Below are positions 24,501 through 36,658 of a stretch of DNA of 64,000 bases, in pieces. This DNA comes from Diprion similis (Eukaryota; Arthropoda; Insecta; Hymenoptera; Diprionidae), in contig NC_060113.1 of the NCBI RefSeq assembly GCF_021155765.1, positions 6,587,001-6,651,000 of the forward strand. The letters are read 5' to 3'. Position numbers and translations under genes: made by a program. The notes beneath the pieces were generated by a model. The model saw nothing but the letters and a program-made list of their open reading frames with translations, did not search any database and was not told the DNA's origin. Position 1 is the first letter of the stretch; every line of letters starts with the position of its first letter.

Positions 24501-25923
24501 GAAAAATGATTTGAAGATTCTTCACATAAATCTATATATAGAAAGAATGTTTTCCAAAGAATGCTCGTTGATCCAGATATTATAGATTAAACGAGTTTAC
24601 ATGTACAATTACCTATAACGTATTCCAAAATGAGATTCCATCCGATCAAAAAGGCAACAAATTCTCCAACCGTTACGTAACTGTAGACGTAAGCAGACCC
24701 TGCTTTCGGTACTCGTGAGGCAAATTCAGCATAGCATAATCCTAAAACGTCGTAAGGATGTTGTAAACATAGCAACGGAACTCCGACAGTAGTAGTAAAC
24801 AGAAAAAATTATCGTTCTTGGCACGATGCTTGGTGAATTTTTCATAGTAAAATAAACAACGTAGATTAATTTCTGTTTGAGAAAACAAAATCAGCTTCGT
24901 GTAAAAGTTTGCTTATAAATATTATCTGGCCGATGATTGAACCTTCGGCCAGTTTTGTGTGGGGTAAAAATTTCAATTTGGCTGACAATTGGATAAGTTG
25001 CAGTCTATACCGAAGTGTGAAAATAATTTAATTTTTAGATCTCTAGGCCTTAAAGTTTTCGCGAAATACGTCGATCTGCAGTTTTATCCATTTTTCGAAT
25101 TGTAAGTTTGTCCTTAGATTTTCACACATTTTCAAACAATTTGAATTCAAGCGTCAATCTTCATAGCTTATTTGCTCACAATTCCAGTATTTCGTATTTC
25201 TGTACTTTTAACACTAGAACTGTAACAGACCAGTCAAAATGAATGTTTTTACAATTTTATTTTAAAATTTCTACTTCATGTTTAAATTTTTCCCCGCAAT
25301 GATGTAATGACTTTTACATCGATAACCAAAGGAGTAATATAATTAATTTTATTTTTGTTTGATTGAACTGGTATTATACTTTCATTTTAAAATTCCCACT
25401 TCATGTTACATTTTACCTCTGTAGTTCTAGTGTTAACTATCCCGATAACGTTTTTGGCCATTTTTAACCCGCTAACGAGTGTCCAAATATTCTAAAAAAA
25501 TTCAGGGAATTAGTTAAACATTTGTAATTGACGATCCAATGGTTTGTGTTAAAAAAATTTTAGTTTTTTAACAAATATAAATTTTTTTTAAAATTGGAAA
25601 ACTCACGAGATACCGAGAACCCCAAAAATTTTCACGCAGACTGTACGTTCTCCTATTATTTGAAATCCATTGTCATGATTATACGTGCCTGCCAATGCGG
25701 ATGCTGCTGCCGCAATCAAAAACGAGATACAGACTGCAGGTCCGGCGGTATCTTTTGCGACAGCTCCTGCGAGGACGTAAGCTCCAAGACCCAGAGTGGA
25801 ACCAATTCCAAGGGCCGTTAAGTCAAGCAATCCGAGGCATCGAGACAACGCGGTATCAGCGGTGATATCATCCGGCGAATCCAGTCTACGCCGAGATAAT
25901 GCTGCCCAGCATTTTGCTGCCAT
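21577..25923 (-). CDS. Cationic amino-acid transporter (SLC7/CAT family)
   Basis: Ten coding exons on the minus strand: 25689-25923, 24613-24741, 23926-24186, 23541-23827, 23211-23448, 23021-23123, 22760-22920, 21999-22165, 21817-21925, 21577-21707 (1821 nt, 606 residues). The product has about 14 hydrophobic segments. Family marks: [12 protein letters not shown]-x-G-A-Y-V-L-A-G in segment 1; [17 protein letters not shown]-x-[24 protein letters not shown]; and the later [11 protein letters not shown]-x-D-G. These define plasma-membrane (or lysosomal) carriers of arginine, lysine and ornithine; CAT1-4 subtype is not resolved. The first intron has a GC donor (GGCAG|GCACGT), needed to read A-L-A-G-L-C-Y-A-E-F in frame. 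An acceptor (TTTCAG) lies in the 5' leader at about 25980, so at least one upstream non-coding exon exists, and the gene may reach far into the 13-kb gap. Confidence 0.92.
25208..25436. mobile_element. piggyBac-type MITE with TTAA ends, inside transporter intron 1
   Basis: A 229-bp unit bounded by TTAACACTAGAACT at 25208-25221 and its exact complement AGTTCTAGTGTTAA at 25423-25436. Read as TTAA target duplication plus a 10-bp terminal repeat CACTAGAACT, this is the usual layout of piggyBac-derived non-autonomous elements. There is no open frame. Two internal copies of a TTTTAAAATT(T/C)C(T/C)ACTTCATGTT motif lie in direct orientation. It lies in the intron between transporter coding exons 1 and 2. 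Confidence 0.7.
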
Positions 25924-28900
25924 TTTTTGCCGATATTTCGGAGTTGGATTTCAATTCTCCCTAAAATTTATGATCTGAAAATGAAAATCAGCTTTAGTGA
26001 GCGATGTGCTGATGGAATTTACGGGATTTGATGAGCTTTAATCCCCTTAGAAAGTTCCACACATAGAGCCTATATATTTAGGCTTTCCGATGGTTAACGT
26101 TAAGGAAAAATTCAAAAGTTGTAGTTTTGCATTAGACTGCTGAGTCTGCTGGAAAAAATGATCACGAATACAAAGTTAGTTTTTTTTTTTTGAAAGTCAT
26201 GAATCATATCTCAAAAACCGGTCAACAGATTTTCATGATTTTGGTTTCAGTTGACGAGGACCTTTTTTATGTAACAACTGATCAGATCTTGCAGTCGACG
26301 GGTCCAGTAATTTATCTAATATTTAAAGGAAAAAAATTGTAACAAAATAAAATATCAAGCATATCCAAACGGGAAGTTCTTAAGCTGACCCATCAACGTC
26401 GGCCGAATTACCCACTTGGTTTAATTTGATGTATTTCCCATTGTTGATTTTAACTATGTACAATTAAGACAACACCAAGTGTACATACATTCAAGGCAAA
26501 TATAGTTAGAGAATATTAGTAAATTTTGCTAACAGAGGGAATAACAATTCCAATCACGCTGTATATATTCAGTTATTTGAATCAATCAGGTCAATTAAAG
26601 TTTAAACTTTTGAGAACTCGTTTCAGTATGATAAGAAAAGGAAAAATTATCTCCTTTCAGAAAAATTCTGTTTTTTCTGGTGAGTCCCAAATTGATCCCT
26701 GAAATGATTTTAATCATTGGCCTTTCATGCATTTCCTGAAAAGAATGAAACTATACCTAAACTGTACTTAATTTTAATTAAATTCTCTACATACTGGATG
26801 AAAAAATGGTTGGATTTTTTTTTCTACTGCAAATTTAGTGAAACAATAATCTCTAAATTGTACAGAATCGATTTTCGGGTAACTCGCAACTTTTAGACAG
26901 TGCAAAAGTGTGATCAATGCTTCCGAATTCGAAATCTTTTCGTTTTGCATAAAGAGATAATTATGCATAATTAGTATCCATTGACGTAGAAACATTTCAA
27001 GGATCTGAGTCAATGCCGATAATCTGCCCTATAATACTTCCAATATCGCCAATATATTCTGCTTTTTTCTCTCTCTTTTTTTCTCAACTGCATGAATTTT
27101 CTCAGCGATGAGAAACACGTGTAAAACTGTTTTGTCATTACTCACATCTCGATACCAAAGGTGTTAAAAGCTTACGAGCTTAATCGGAAGTCCGTTCGCG
27201 TCTGGCAGAGCTCTCGTTATGAATGGTGTAACGCGTATGATACATATCTTATTATAGATTTATAGATATGTTCGTAAACAGCGGATCGAATGAAATGATC
27301 CATACTCGAAGAGTTCGATATCACTTTGAATATCGAACGCTCGTTAACGTTCATAATTCATTCCAATTATCTTGTTTTCATAATATTAGGCCGAGCACCT
27401 GCTGCAGTGCGATGCAATATTGGCGAGTATTTTAACTACCTATATATTACAAAAATACCTACGTTTTTTGGGTTTTGGAAATTTGAAAATGTTTAACCAG
27501 TGTATAGTATCGTGTAACAAATAAAAAAATATTTCTATTCAGGAGTTAAAGAAATGATTATTTACTCGCTTCTGCACGGTTGTTATCGGCAATTGCTGAT
27601 AATAAATTACCTAAAATGGGTTACAGAAAGGCTAAACCTTTACTGGCATCGTCGATGTATCTTTTCGTCAATGTTACGTGTGTCCAAAAATTGAGGAAAG
27701 AAAAATGAGACCTGAAAGTATAACTAACCGAAATTAATACATTTGTTTGAGTTTTGATTTCAGCCGATTTTTCACTATCGCATGTGTTGAAGATAAAGGA
27801 ACCAGACTTCGAGACGCTGGTTCGTGCGTCAAGTTAACATAGGATACCTACAAAGTGTTTAGTGACAAGGCTGATACGCAGTAGATTAAACAATTTATGC
27901 CTACAATGAGATCTGATAGCCTGACTATCTAACGTTACGTATATATCGATGCATATCGAGAATCCCATCCGATATCTTATACGAATCTTTTATCTAATAT
28001 GATTGAACATGCGTTTGAATTATTAATTAATTTTTAAGTATAATTTCGTAGCTCTTACAATTAGCACTTTACTATATATCGTTTCACGTATATCGATGTG
28101 ATATACAATTTTTTCAGTTTTCTATAAATTCACTTTACTTAGTTTTTTTTTTTTTTTTTTTTTTTTTTTTGCGTACCTTTAAAAGTCCGGTTTTTATGTC
28201 CACTCTGATCACCAATTTCTACTTCGTCTACGAGAAAATATCGTTTAAGAAAGAGGAATGAGAACTAGGCTATAGTCAACGGAAGCTCGAAGAAGAGTGG
28301 CCGATATTTGCAGGGAGATTTTCTTTCCATCTTTCCTAATCTTAAGCTTGAAATCTTCCCCCCACCTTTTCCAATCGCTTTAAGAACCAGCTGAAGTTGT
28401 TAAATCATCCGAAGATAAGAAGAGTAGCTGGTACAGGTCTGAGTCATATATATATATATCGTCTGGCACGTTTCTGATAAAATTTTGAATTTGATTGATT
28501 CGACTTTGTATCTTTGACAATAATGCAGTACAATGAAATTGTAATACTTTAATCGATACAGACTGATTGCACAGATAACTGGCCTTAATTTTCTCTCACA
28601 TCCATCAACGTTTGACGGATAATTAATTTTTTTTATACACTGGTCCAATCAACCAACCAGATTTTAATGTTTCATTTATACAGTGAATAATATCCTTGTA
28701 ATAAAATATAATGTATAACAAATGCAGCGGACAAGTAAACCATTTGAAAAGTTTAATACAAATTTAACAAACGGATAGTAACAACTCTGCTGTTATATAC
28801 GAAAAAAAAAAGAAAACTTAGGAACAAGTGTATTTATACAGGTGAAGGGAAACGATAAGTGAAAGTGAAAGACAAGAGGGCACGTGAAGATAAAAGGTAA

Positions 28901-29603
28901 AGAAAAAATCACTTCGTGGTTACTGTCCCAGATAAGTTAGTGTAAATTTAAGAAACCGAAAGGTCGTCGACACCAAATTTTCGCAAGTGGGAATGACAAC
29001 GCAATAAATCGATGATCTATATCTCCATTCTTATTAATATGTGAGAGAAAATTTCCACAGACTAAATTGCGTGTGATCGATTAATCGAATATACAACAGG
29101 TTACAACATTCGTTCGGCTAAAGGATTTTTCATGTATCAATCGTATATAACCGCTTTATTATTCTGCGACGGACGTTAACCCCTCGTATTATGAATGCTT
29201 TACTGAAATGTGCAGATAAGTTTATAACAGATAACGATAACGATGTAAACGCCTTTCAATTTCTAAACAGCTCATTCTATTTTTCATTTCGTTAAAAATT
29301 CTTCGGGGCTGGAATGCTCGCACTTTTCTCTTTGAATAACCGGCTCTGCTGTTATTCAACGTACGCAGAAGCGAAAGGATTAGCTTAATTTGCCAAATAT
29401 AGGGTTAAGATATGTGGAAAGGAATGTTTATTCGATTCATATAAACGTTATTTGATTCATCAGAAAAAGTGGTCAGATCGATAACTTGTGATATCCAGTG
29501 AAACCGGATTCATTTAAATTAACATAATATTTTCTTCGCCATATTTGATTGCTACGTATTTGACAAATTAAACCGAATTTTTTTTTGCGGTATGGTATGA
29601 TAC

Positions 29604-29634
<31 letters not shown>

Positions 29635-31249
29635 ATAATTCACGCGTTACGAAGATATGTAAATTTCAAACGAAAGAAATACGTCGATTTTATCGCGATT
29701 ATGATAAGATCATGACGATCATATAGCACGCGACAAGTGTATAATTAATAATTCACTATCTTAAGAGCATAGATTATACGAGACAGTAATCAGTTTAGCA
29801 GAACTGATAACAACTGCTAAAAATGACGAGACAGAATTTCGCCTTACATAGCTTTTGCGATAGGCAGAAGAAGCATTATAGGTGACTTTTTTGCAAATCC
29901 GACCTTGCAGGATTGATAAAACATATAGGTATTAAGATGTGAAAAAAAAAAAATAAAGAAGTGAAGAGATCAATCTTTGATTCGCACGTAAGTGTAATTA
30001 TTTTATCAGTTTGAAAGCTAAAATATTATTGAAAGCCGGTCTTGCAAACTTATTGAACTATAACAAGTGCTAATAGCCTCCATTAGATACGATATAAGCT
30101 CACCCCGTTGTGAAAGTAAGAGAAAATCTGAATGATGGCATAAGTTTATCAGTTTATTACCGATATTAAATTATATTACTCTCTTATTTATTCGCCGTAT
30201 TAGCGGGCAACGCACTTGATTTACACGCACGGTATTGCAGTAAATTGCAGTTGTTATTATACACGTCATAGAAAATGAATAAATTTGTTTTTTCCGCTAC
30301 GTAATTCCTACATACTTCGAAAAGCGATGTCCCAACGTCTCTTCCTGTTTTATTGCAAACATTTCCTCGATGTATATTCCGAAGGACGAATCGCGGCTGT
30401 TTAATCGATCTAGTCGTTGGCATTGTTGGAAAATAAACTGACATTTATCGGCAAGAAAAATTGTTAGAATTAAACCTCGACATTCTCGAAGAATGTTGAA
30501 TGCTGATTTTCTATTTCGTAGTTTTAGAGAAGAATTTTTTTTTTTTTCACCAATATCGAGTTTAACGCAGTTTTTTTAATCTACGGTTCAATTACTCAAG
30601 TATTTGCTTTTAATTGCTTGATACCATTCGCTTTAGCGAGTCAACGGTTGAACTGCATCGGGGAAAGTTATACGATGTATGTATATATAGGTAAATGCAA
30701 TAGCTACTTGTTGGATGGCGCAAAATGTTTGAAAAGAGCTGTAGCGTTGCTTTGCACGTGTGACTGATCGGTCAAGCCTTGTATACCTAAGTTACACAGC
30801 GTTAAACTGATCGTCGTGAAAAACTGGTTTGAAAAATGAGGCCAAATCGAGCAATTTTTGTAGAAGTCTGCAAAGGTCAGACCATTCCGCACATTACACG
30901 TAGAATGTGCGTAAAACCGTAGTCAGAATTCCCCCGTATAACTTTGCAAATGAGAAGTAATAACTAAAGTGGAATGAAAAAAGAGTTGCGACCACAGATA
31001 ATAACATTGATCAACATGTATGTATGTATATATATATATATATAGCTAACTGCAAATACACTTGAAGATGCAGATAAGATCTTTGAGTCGAATTATTATT
31101 CAAGGTATTTAATTAACATGTAAATCTCGATAAGTTAAAACGAAAGCAGCGTCGATGCGTGGGCAGCGAATTGGCAAATATTAAAAGAGAAAAGACGACG
31201 AGGGAAATAAATTCTCCGATTTTATCATACCTGCACGTTGTGTGAGTGA
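25924..31249. other. Upstream region/possible 5' introns of the transporter, no gene seen
   Basis: A gene-poor AT-rich stretch of 5.3 kb. It contains a 28-base T run (28143-28170), a 26-base A run (29604-29629) and short TA arrays (near 28447 and 31014-31044). No long open frame shows a domain. It is probably intergenic, or a 5' intron of the minus-strand transporter. Confidence 0.4.
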
Positions 31250-31525
31250 TACATGGTGTACCTAGGAGTACAGCTTCTTTTTCCAATAAAGTTTCTCTCT
31301 CGCGCTGGACTGGACTTTAAGTAAGATGCGTACCAACGGCGCCAAAATACCCTAGATTTGTGGTGATTAATTGTTGTGACGTTGAATCTGCGTGGGCAAA
31401 AGTTCGCAAGGAAAATAGTTCCCTAATAATAAAAGGATTTCTTTAGACAGTTGGTACACGTCTCACTTAAAGACCTTAACCCCGAAAACAAGGTTGTGTC
31501 GTAGGAGTTCTAGGCACACCATGTA
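31250..31525. mobile_element. Foldback/MITE-like element, copy 1 of a tandem pair
   Basis: Outer inverted ends TACATGGTGTACCTAGG (about 31250) and CTAGGCACACCATGTA (about 31508-31524) bound the unit. Inner inverted repeats CTTTAAGTAAGATGCGTACC and GGTACACGTCTCACTTAAAG lie inside. No open frame. It resembles a non-autonomous DNA element; family not recognised. A diverged second copy lies immediately downstream. Confidence 0.6.
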
Positions 31526-31539
31526 TACTCAAATCACGC

Positions 31540-31850
31540 TAGGAGTGGAGATTCTTTCTCCAAAAAAGTTTCTCTCTCGCGCTGGACTAGACTTAAGTAA
31601 GATGCATACCAACGGCGCTGAAATTCCCTAGATCGATGGGGATTAATTGTAGTGACGTTGAATCTGCATGGGAAAAAATGAGCGAGATTTTAAAAAACTC
31701 ACACCACAACTATACGTGATGATATTACCAAGCAGGTTGGCGTTCGTCAGAAAAATAATTCCCTAACAATATAGGGATTTTTTTAGACAGTTGGTACACA
31801 TCTTACTTAAAGTTTTTAACCTCTAAGAAAGGGTCGTGTCGTAGTAATTA
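31540..31850. repeat. Diverged direct copy 2 of the 31250 element
   Basis: From TTTCTCTCTCGCGCTGGACT onward this stretch repeats the order of copy 1: AAGTAAGATGCATACCAACG, CCCTAGAT, TTAATTG, GTGACGTTGAATCTGC, then AGTTGGTACACATCTTACTT and GTCGTGTCGTAG. It carries about 80 bases of extra sequence in the middle (around 31675-31760) that copy 1 lacks, and the outer TACATGGTGT ends are not visible. Confidence 0.65.
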
Positions 31851-31859
31851 TACTCACAG

Positions 31860-34800
31860 CACGCTGTAGTCTCGTGTGTGACGATCGCTTCGAGCTGCTT
31901 CTGCAATGCAGGTTCGCTATTGACGCTGTTGTAACGCGTAATGAGAGACTGTACGAAATAACCGATCATGGTTGCACTCAGCATGCACCTATCGTATGGT
32001 TACACAGGTAGGTATTACAGGTGTGTCAATGCCAGGTGTATAAGCTATACGAACAATATCGTGTACGCGTTTCGCAATTTCGCATACTGCGGAGTTACGG
32101 GAATCCCAATGGATCATGATATACGCGTCTAGAGATGTCAATTTAAGATCACGATGCATCGATCGATCTGTCTCTTAATCACCGAACTCAAAAAATATTC
32201 GTTCAAACTCTAACGAACGTATAGATGTTAGAATGTAGACAAAAAATTTGGCAAGATCATATCGAGGTAAATTAATGTCCAATTTCTTGTGTCAGAGTCT
32301 CCATATATTTTTAACGTTTCATAAATTCAACACACACAAACGCTTTCCAAATTTCTTCACATTTTTTCAATAACGTTATATACCGAGAAAATTTTCCAGT
32401 TCTAGTTACGTTATACTGTCCTTAATTACTCTCTCATATCTTACTTCGATTAAGGCCGTATTCAACGAAAAAATTTACTAAACCGTACAAACGTATTTAA
32501 TGTTACAATAACCAGGAAATCTAGCATTAACAAGTATAATTACGCTATTTTGTTATTGTAAAAATACCCAGTTAAACGGTATTTTTAATGACTATAACAA
32601 ATTACATTTTCTCGGTGTATGACACTTACTGGAACTTGACGTCGTAACTTTTGTTAGAATTTTACAATCATAATACTAATTATAACTATACAAAACTGAC
32701 GTCACAGCATGTCAAGGAAATCACTTCGCAGTTACGTAAAAAGAAAAGAAAAAAAAGTCCCAAGAAATCTGTGGTTTCTTTAGTTTATTTTCTTGTATTT
32801 TATCGTAAATTTATGCTTACGGAGCGATAATAAATAAGGAAGAAATAAAGATATATATGCGGTTACAGTCTAAAACTGATATTTCGAAGTTACAGCTTAT
32901 ATACGTGTGTAGTTTGAACGTTAATTTCACGTCGGTATTATAATCTATTATACCTAATGTACACGATCAAGTTGAAAACTGTTCGACTATCGGTTGAAAA
33001 TATAGTAAAATAAATGTAAAAAAAAAAAAACGTATATCCTTGTGAACATTTCAACTTGGCATATTGTTGTTTACATATGTGTATATGGGGCTTTCCACGT
33101 GAAATTAGCAGTCCATTTACCTCATCCTCCTTCATTTTAATCATTTTTTAGTATGATGTTTATACCGATCCGAAAAGATAAACAAGTCCTTGAGTTTTTG
33201 GTTGATGGCTATAATATGGGTGCATGCTTATTAGGAAGAACACAGAAAACGTTTTTACCGAGATGTAATGGACTTACGAACGACGTTATTAAGTGCAATA
33301 TAATGAGAGCATGATGGGAGATTACGCTTGGGTCTCGATACGAAAAAATTCAAACAAATCATAGAAGTAGTACAAAAAATATTAATTTTTGAACATTGTT
33401 TATAAATTATTTGACATTTGAAACTAAAGTTTGTTTAATTGTTATTTACAATAAATGTTTGAAAAATTAGATAAATTTTCTTTAAATCAGAAATATTCTT
33501 CTAGTTTCTACAAAAGTAAACTTTATCTATCAAAACAATTTTTTCTTTCATCAGTTACGTGGAAGAAATCAAAATTGACGTTTAGAATCCAGACTCAAAA
33601 TTCACGTTGACCGTTGTAATCGTAAAACCCCGAGTTCAGAGGCCCTTAAGTATTCGTTATTCAATGCAAGTACAAGTTCTGCGCGCAATTACATCACAAG
33701 TAATATAAGTCAGTCGACTTACGTTTAGACCCACTGTTGTAACAATCGGCCTTCGGTATTCGTATGGAATTCTGTAGCGTTTGGAGGTCGCAATATTCGA
33801 GGTAAAAATGTCTTAGCTTTATACATATAACTTGCGATTTTTATTTATTCCAGACGTTTGGATTCCAAGGAGTTATCAAAAGATCTAAGAATCTAGGAAA
33901 TTCATTTTCTTGAACCGAATGGTATCCACTTGCACTTAAAAAATTTCAAATCCATGCGTGTGACAAATTTGCACATTTGTCTCGTGGGTGCGATAATGTA
34001 CCGATACTCGATGGGATTCAACGTACTGCAGATTTCCTCATCGCTGATCGATCATTGATCCGCAAATACTCGCCTGTCCTTTGATTATGATAAATTGCGG
34101 AGAAGAGTCTAGATGCGTGTGCTAGAAACGCGTGAATTCCACTAATCGGAGGAGAAGATAACAATCGATCAAATTCGCTGTCACTTGTCAGATAAAAATT
34201 AAGCACTCGCTGATCCCACGATCAGCTAAGAAAGTACTTCATTATCTCTGGCGTCGTACAGTGTCTACAGTTACAGGTGAACAAGATATTCGTGTGTTCC
34301 CCTTTTCCCTCTGTCACAATTGTTTCGCCCGTTCTACAGACGATCATGCTTTTCAGAAGCCGAAAATTTTCCTTCCCAAATTACAAAAGAATGATTAATA
34401 CTTCGAGCCGAATGGCCGGGTATTCATAGTCAATTCATTTTTCAGTGCCAAATTAGGAATGATTGTATCAATTAACTAATAGACTGTGAAACTACCTTGA
34501 ACACAAGAACTAACTATATATATATATTATATATAGATACCCGAATCTATGCAACACAACATCGAGCGTGAAAAATGTGTTTTCGCAACTCGGAATGATA
34601 AGGAGAACAGCGGACGTGTATACAATAATAAATATTTGCGATCTGATCGGTTCGAAGTGAAAATCGTTCAAAGTCGTTACAGGACTTGACTTTCTTCCGC
34701 ATTTTGCATTCTAGTACACAGTATAATGCAATTATTACACGACACCAATTTCTGCGAAGTAGTTCTAGCCAACTTTCGTATAACAATTGTATTTTAAGTA

Positions 34801-35239
34801 AGCATTATGTTTGTGGATAAAATGATTAGCGTTGTTATGTATATACTCACAGAGGTTCTTCGGGGGTGATGATCAAGCTCAAATAGGGTGCGATTAGAGA
34901 GACTTCGCATCAGTCCAAACTTGTTGGTTTTTACTTTGCGGTGAAAGAAGACAACGAAAACGAGCGGTAAATTGAAACGCGGAATTCCGAGCAGAGATAA
35001 CAGACGATAGTGAAAAAACTGGGTTACCACCTGATCGGCTGCTCTGAGCAAGGCGACGCGAAGTGAACTCTGCGAAAGTTGATTCCGCTCTAAAGTACTC
35101 GAGGCTTTAAACTCTGGTGTATAGGATAGGAATCGTAAAATACGTCCAGTAGGTCGAGACTATATCGGCGGTTCGAACCGAACGGCGGAAATTTCGCGAG
35201 TCCAAAGTTCTCGCAAGGCTTGGGGTCCTTTTCAATCAT
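31860..35239. other. Non-coding stretch, no gene seen; possible distal transporter promoter at its right end
   Basis: No domain-bearing frame was found in 3.4 kb. The right end (34850-35300) is GC-richer, and read on the minus strand has a TATA-like CGATATAG followed by a leader that ends in a plausible donor (CGATCAG|GTGGTAA at about 35034). This could be a first exon and promoter for the minus-strand transporter about 9 kb away. That is inference only. Confidence 0.25.
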
Positions 35240-35265
35240 CCCCCCCCCCCCCCCCCCCCCCCCCC
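35240..35265. repeat. Poly-C homopolymer (26 bases)
   Basis: An uninterrupted run of about 26 C residues. Such tracts are prone to sequencing error in length, and on the complementary strand form a G26 run able to adopt quadruplex structure. It sits about 200 bp upstream of the putative leader described at the left. Confidence 0.9.
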
Positions 35266-35551
35266 TCGCCCGCCAATCCTTCATTTCATCACCTGTCCGA
35301 ATCCTGTCTGATTGGTCCTTCTCACAGCTCCAAACTCGTTTGGATTCTTGACGGGTATTCCTCAGAAGCCGAAGCCTTTAGATCCAGGGATCACATTTCC
35401 CCTTCTACTTCGATTCTTTCGCTCTGTGTGAAATGGACAGGGATTATTCTCTCGACGGATAATTCAGTATATACTGAAAATATCAATTCATATCGTCACG
35501 AGATCGGATGACTTTGTGTCTGTGATCGCTGTTTTTCAGCACGAAACTTGA

Positions 35552-36290
35552 AGGGATCGTCTCAGTGTGACCTTTGGAAAAATCACTGATTTTCGGGATT
35601 TTTTTTTTTTTTTTAATGTTGTAATAAACTAATCGGTCTGGTTTTCTTTTTATAAATAAATACATTCATGCCGAATACAAAATGATTTTTGTTACGTTCA
35701 TTTATTTAGTATATAATAATTAAATAAATTGTTGAAATAACACGTTGAAAAAAAAAGGTCCTGTACGATGTCCACGATTGCGGCCGCAATTTTGATCTGA
35801 TGTGAAACAAAAATTTCAAAAATATTATTAATCTGTAGGAAAGTCGCTATCGCGCTATGGAGGTTTTGTTTTTTTTTACTGAAATTTGACAAAATGGCGA
35901 CGGTTTGAACAAAAAGTATCGAATTTGGCCCTTTTTTTCGACAGTTTTTTGTAAAAGAAAATAGGAGGATTTCAAAAAAATAAAAAAAAGCCTCCATAGC
36001 GCGATAGCGACTTTCCTACAGATTAGTAATCTTTTTGAAATTTTTGTTTCAGATCAAAATTGCGGCCGCAATCGTGGACATCGTACAGGACCTTTTTTTT
36101 AACGTGTCATTTCAACGATTTATCTAATTATTATATACTAAATAAATGAACGTAAAAAAAATCATATTGTATTCGGTATAAATGTATTTATTTATAAAAA
36201 GAAAACCAGACCGATTAGTTTGTTACAAAATTTAAAAAAAAAATCCCGAAAATCAGTAATTTCTCGAAAGGTCACACTGAGACGATCCCT
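35552..36290. repeat. Large foldback element, arms of about 300 bp
   Basis: The left arm, about 35552-35863, runs from AAGGGATCGTCTCAGTGTGA to TCGCTATCGCGCTATGGAGG. The right arm, about 35991-36290, is its near-complete complement, from CCTCCATAGCGCGATAGCGA to TCACACTGAGACGATCCCT. Shared internal marks include TGCGGCCGCAAT and GTGGACATCGTACAGGACC. The 127-bp loop is T- and A-rich. Differences between the arms are small indels in homopolymers and scattered substitutions. There is no open frame of note. If transcribed it would form a long hairpin RNA. Confidence 0.85.
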
Positions 36291-36299
36291 GAAGTCGTC

Positions 36300-36640
36300 G
36301 AAAAGACGTCTGAACGATGTCTTATGCGCCATTTTCTTGCGCCTGAAAGATATCTTTATGTCCTGAAGATATCTTCACGCCTAACAGATGTCCTTGTCGT
36401 AAAATCGTGCTTCACACCTCTTTTAACGACTTCAAGTTTTGTGCTGGCTGGATTTGAAAGACGTCATTTTGTTACTTCTCATTTAGCCACTGAAAATTTA
36501 TATCGCCAATGCTTCTCCGTTTTCGCTCTCTGTTTTGGGAATTGCTACCCTCAAATCTACTTGAACTCCCTCTTTTTAGGCCCCACCGACGAGATTTTAA
36601 CTAATTTAGACATAGTTTAGTTTAGTTTAATTTAATTTAG
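36300..36640 (+). pseudogene. Possible 3' remnant of a non-LTR retrotransposon
   Basis: An open frame of about 98 codons (36324-36620) ends just before a TTTAGTTTAG-type AT-rich stretch. After the MITE at 36659-36980 the sequence continues to an AATAAATG followed by a TATTCTATATTCTATTCTA tail (about 37135-37170). A short 3' reading frame end, AT-rich trailer and simple-repeat tail are how many insect LINE elements terminate. I see no reverse-transcriptase or endonuclease motif, so this is tentative. If right, the MITE is nested within it. Confidence 0.25.
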
Positions 36641-36658
36641 CCTTAGTTCTAGTTGTAA

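Noticed and set aside
30184-30444. 86-codon minus-strand frame in the gene desert
   Set aside because: No domain, no splice context; length is within chance for 13 kb of non-coding DNA.
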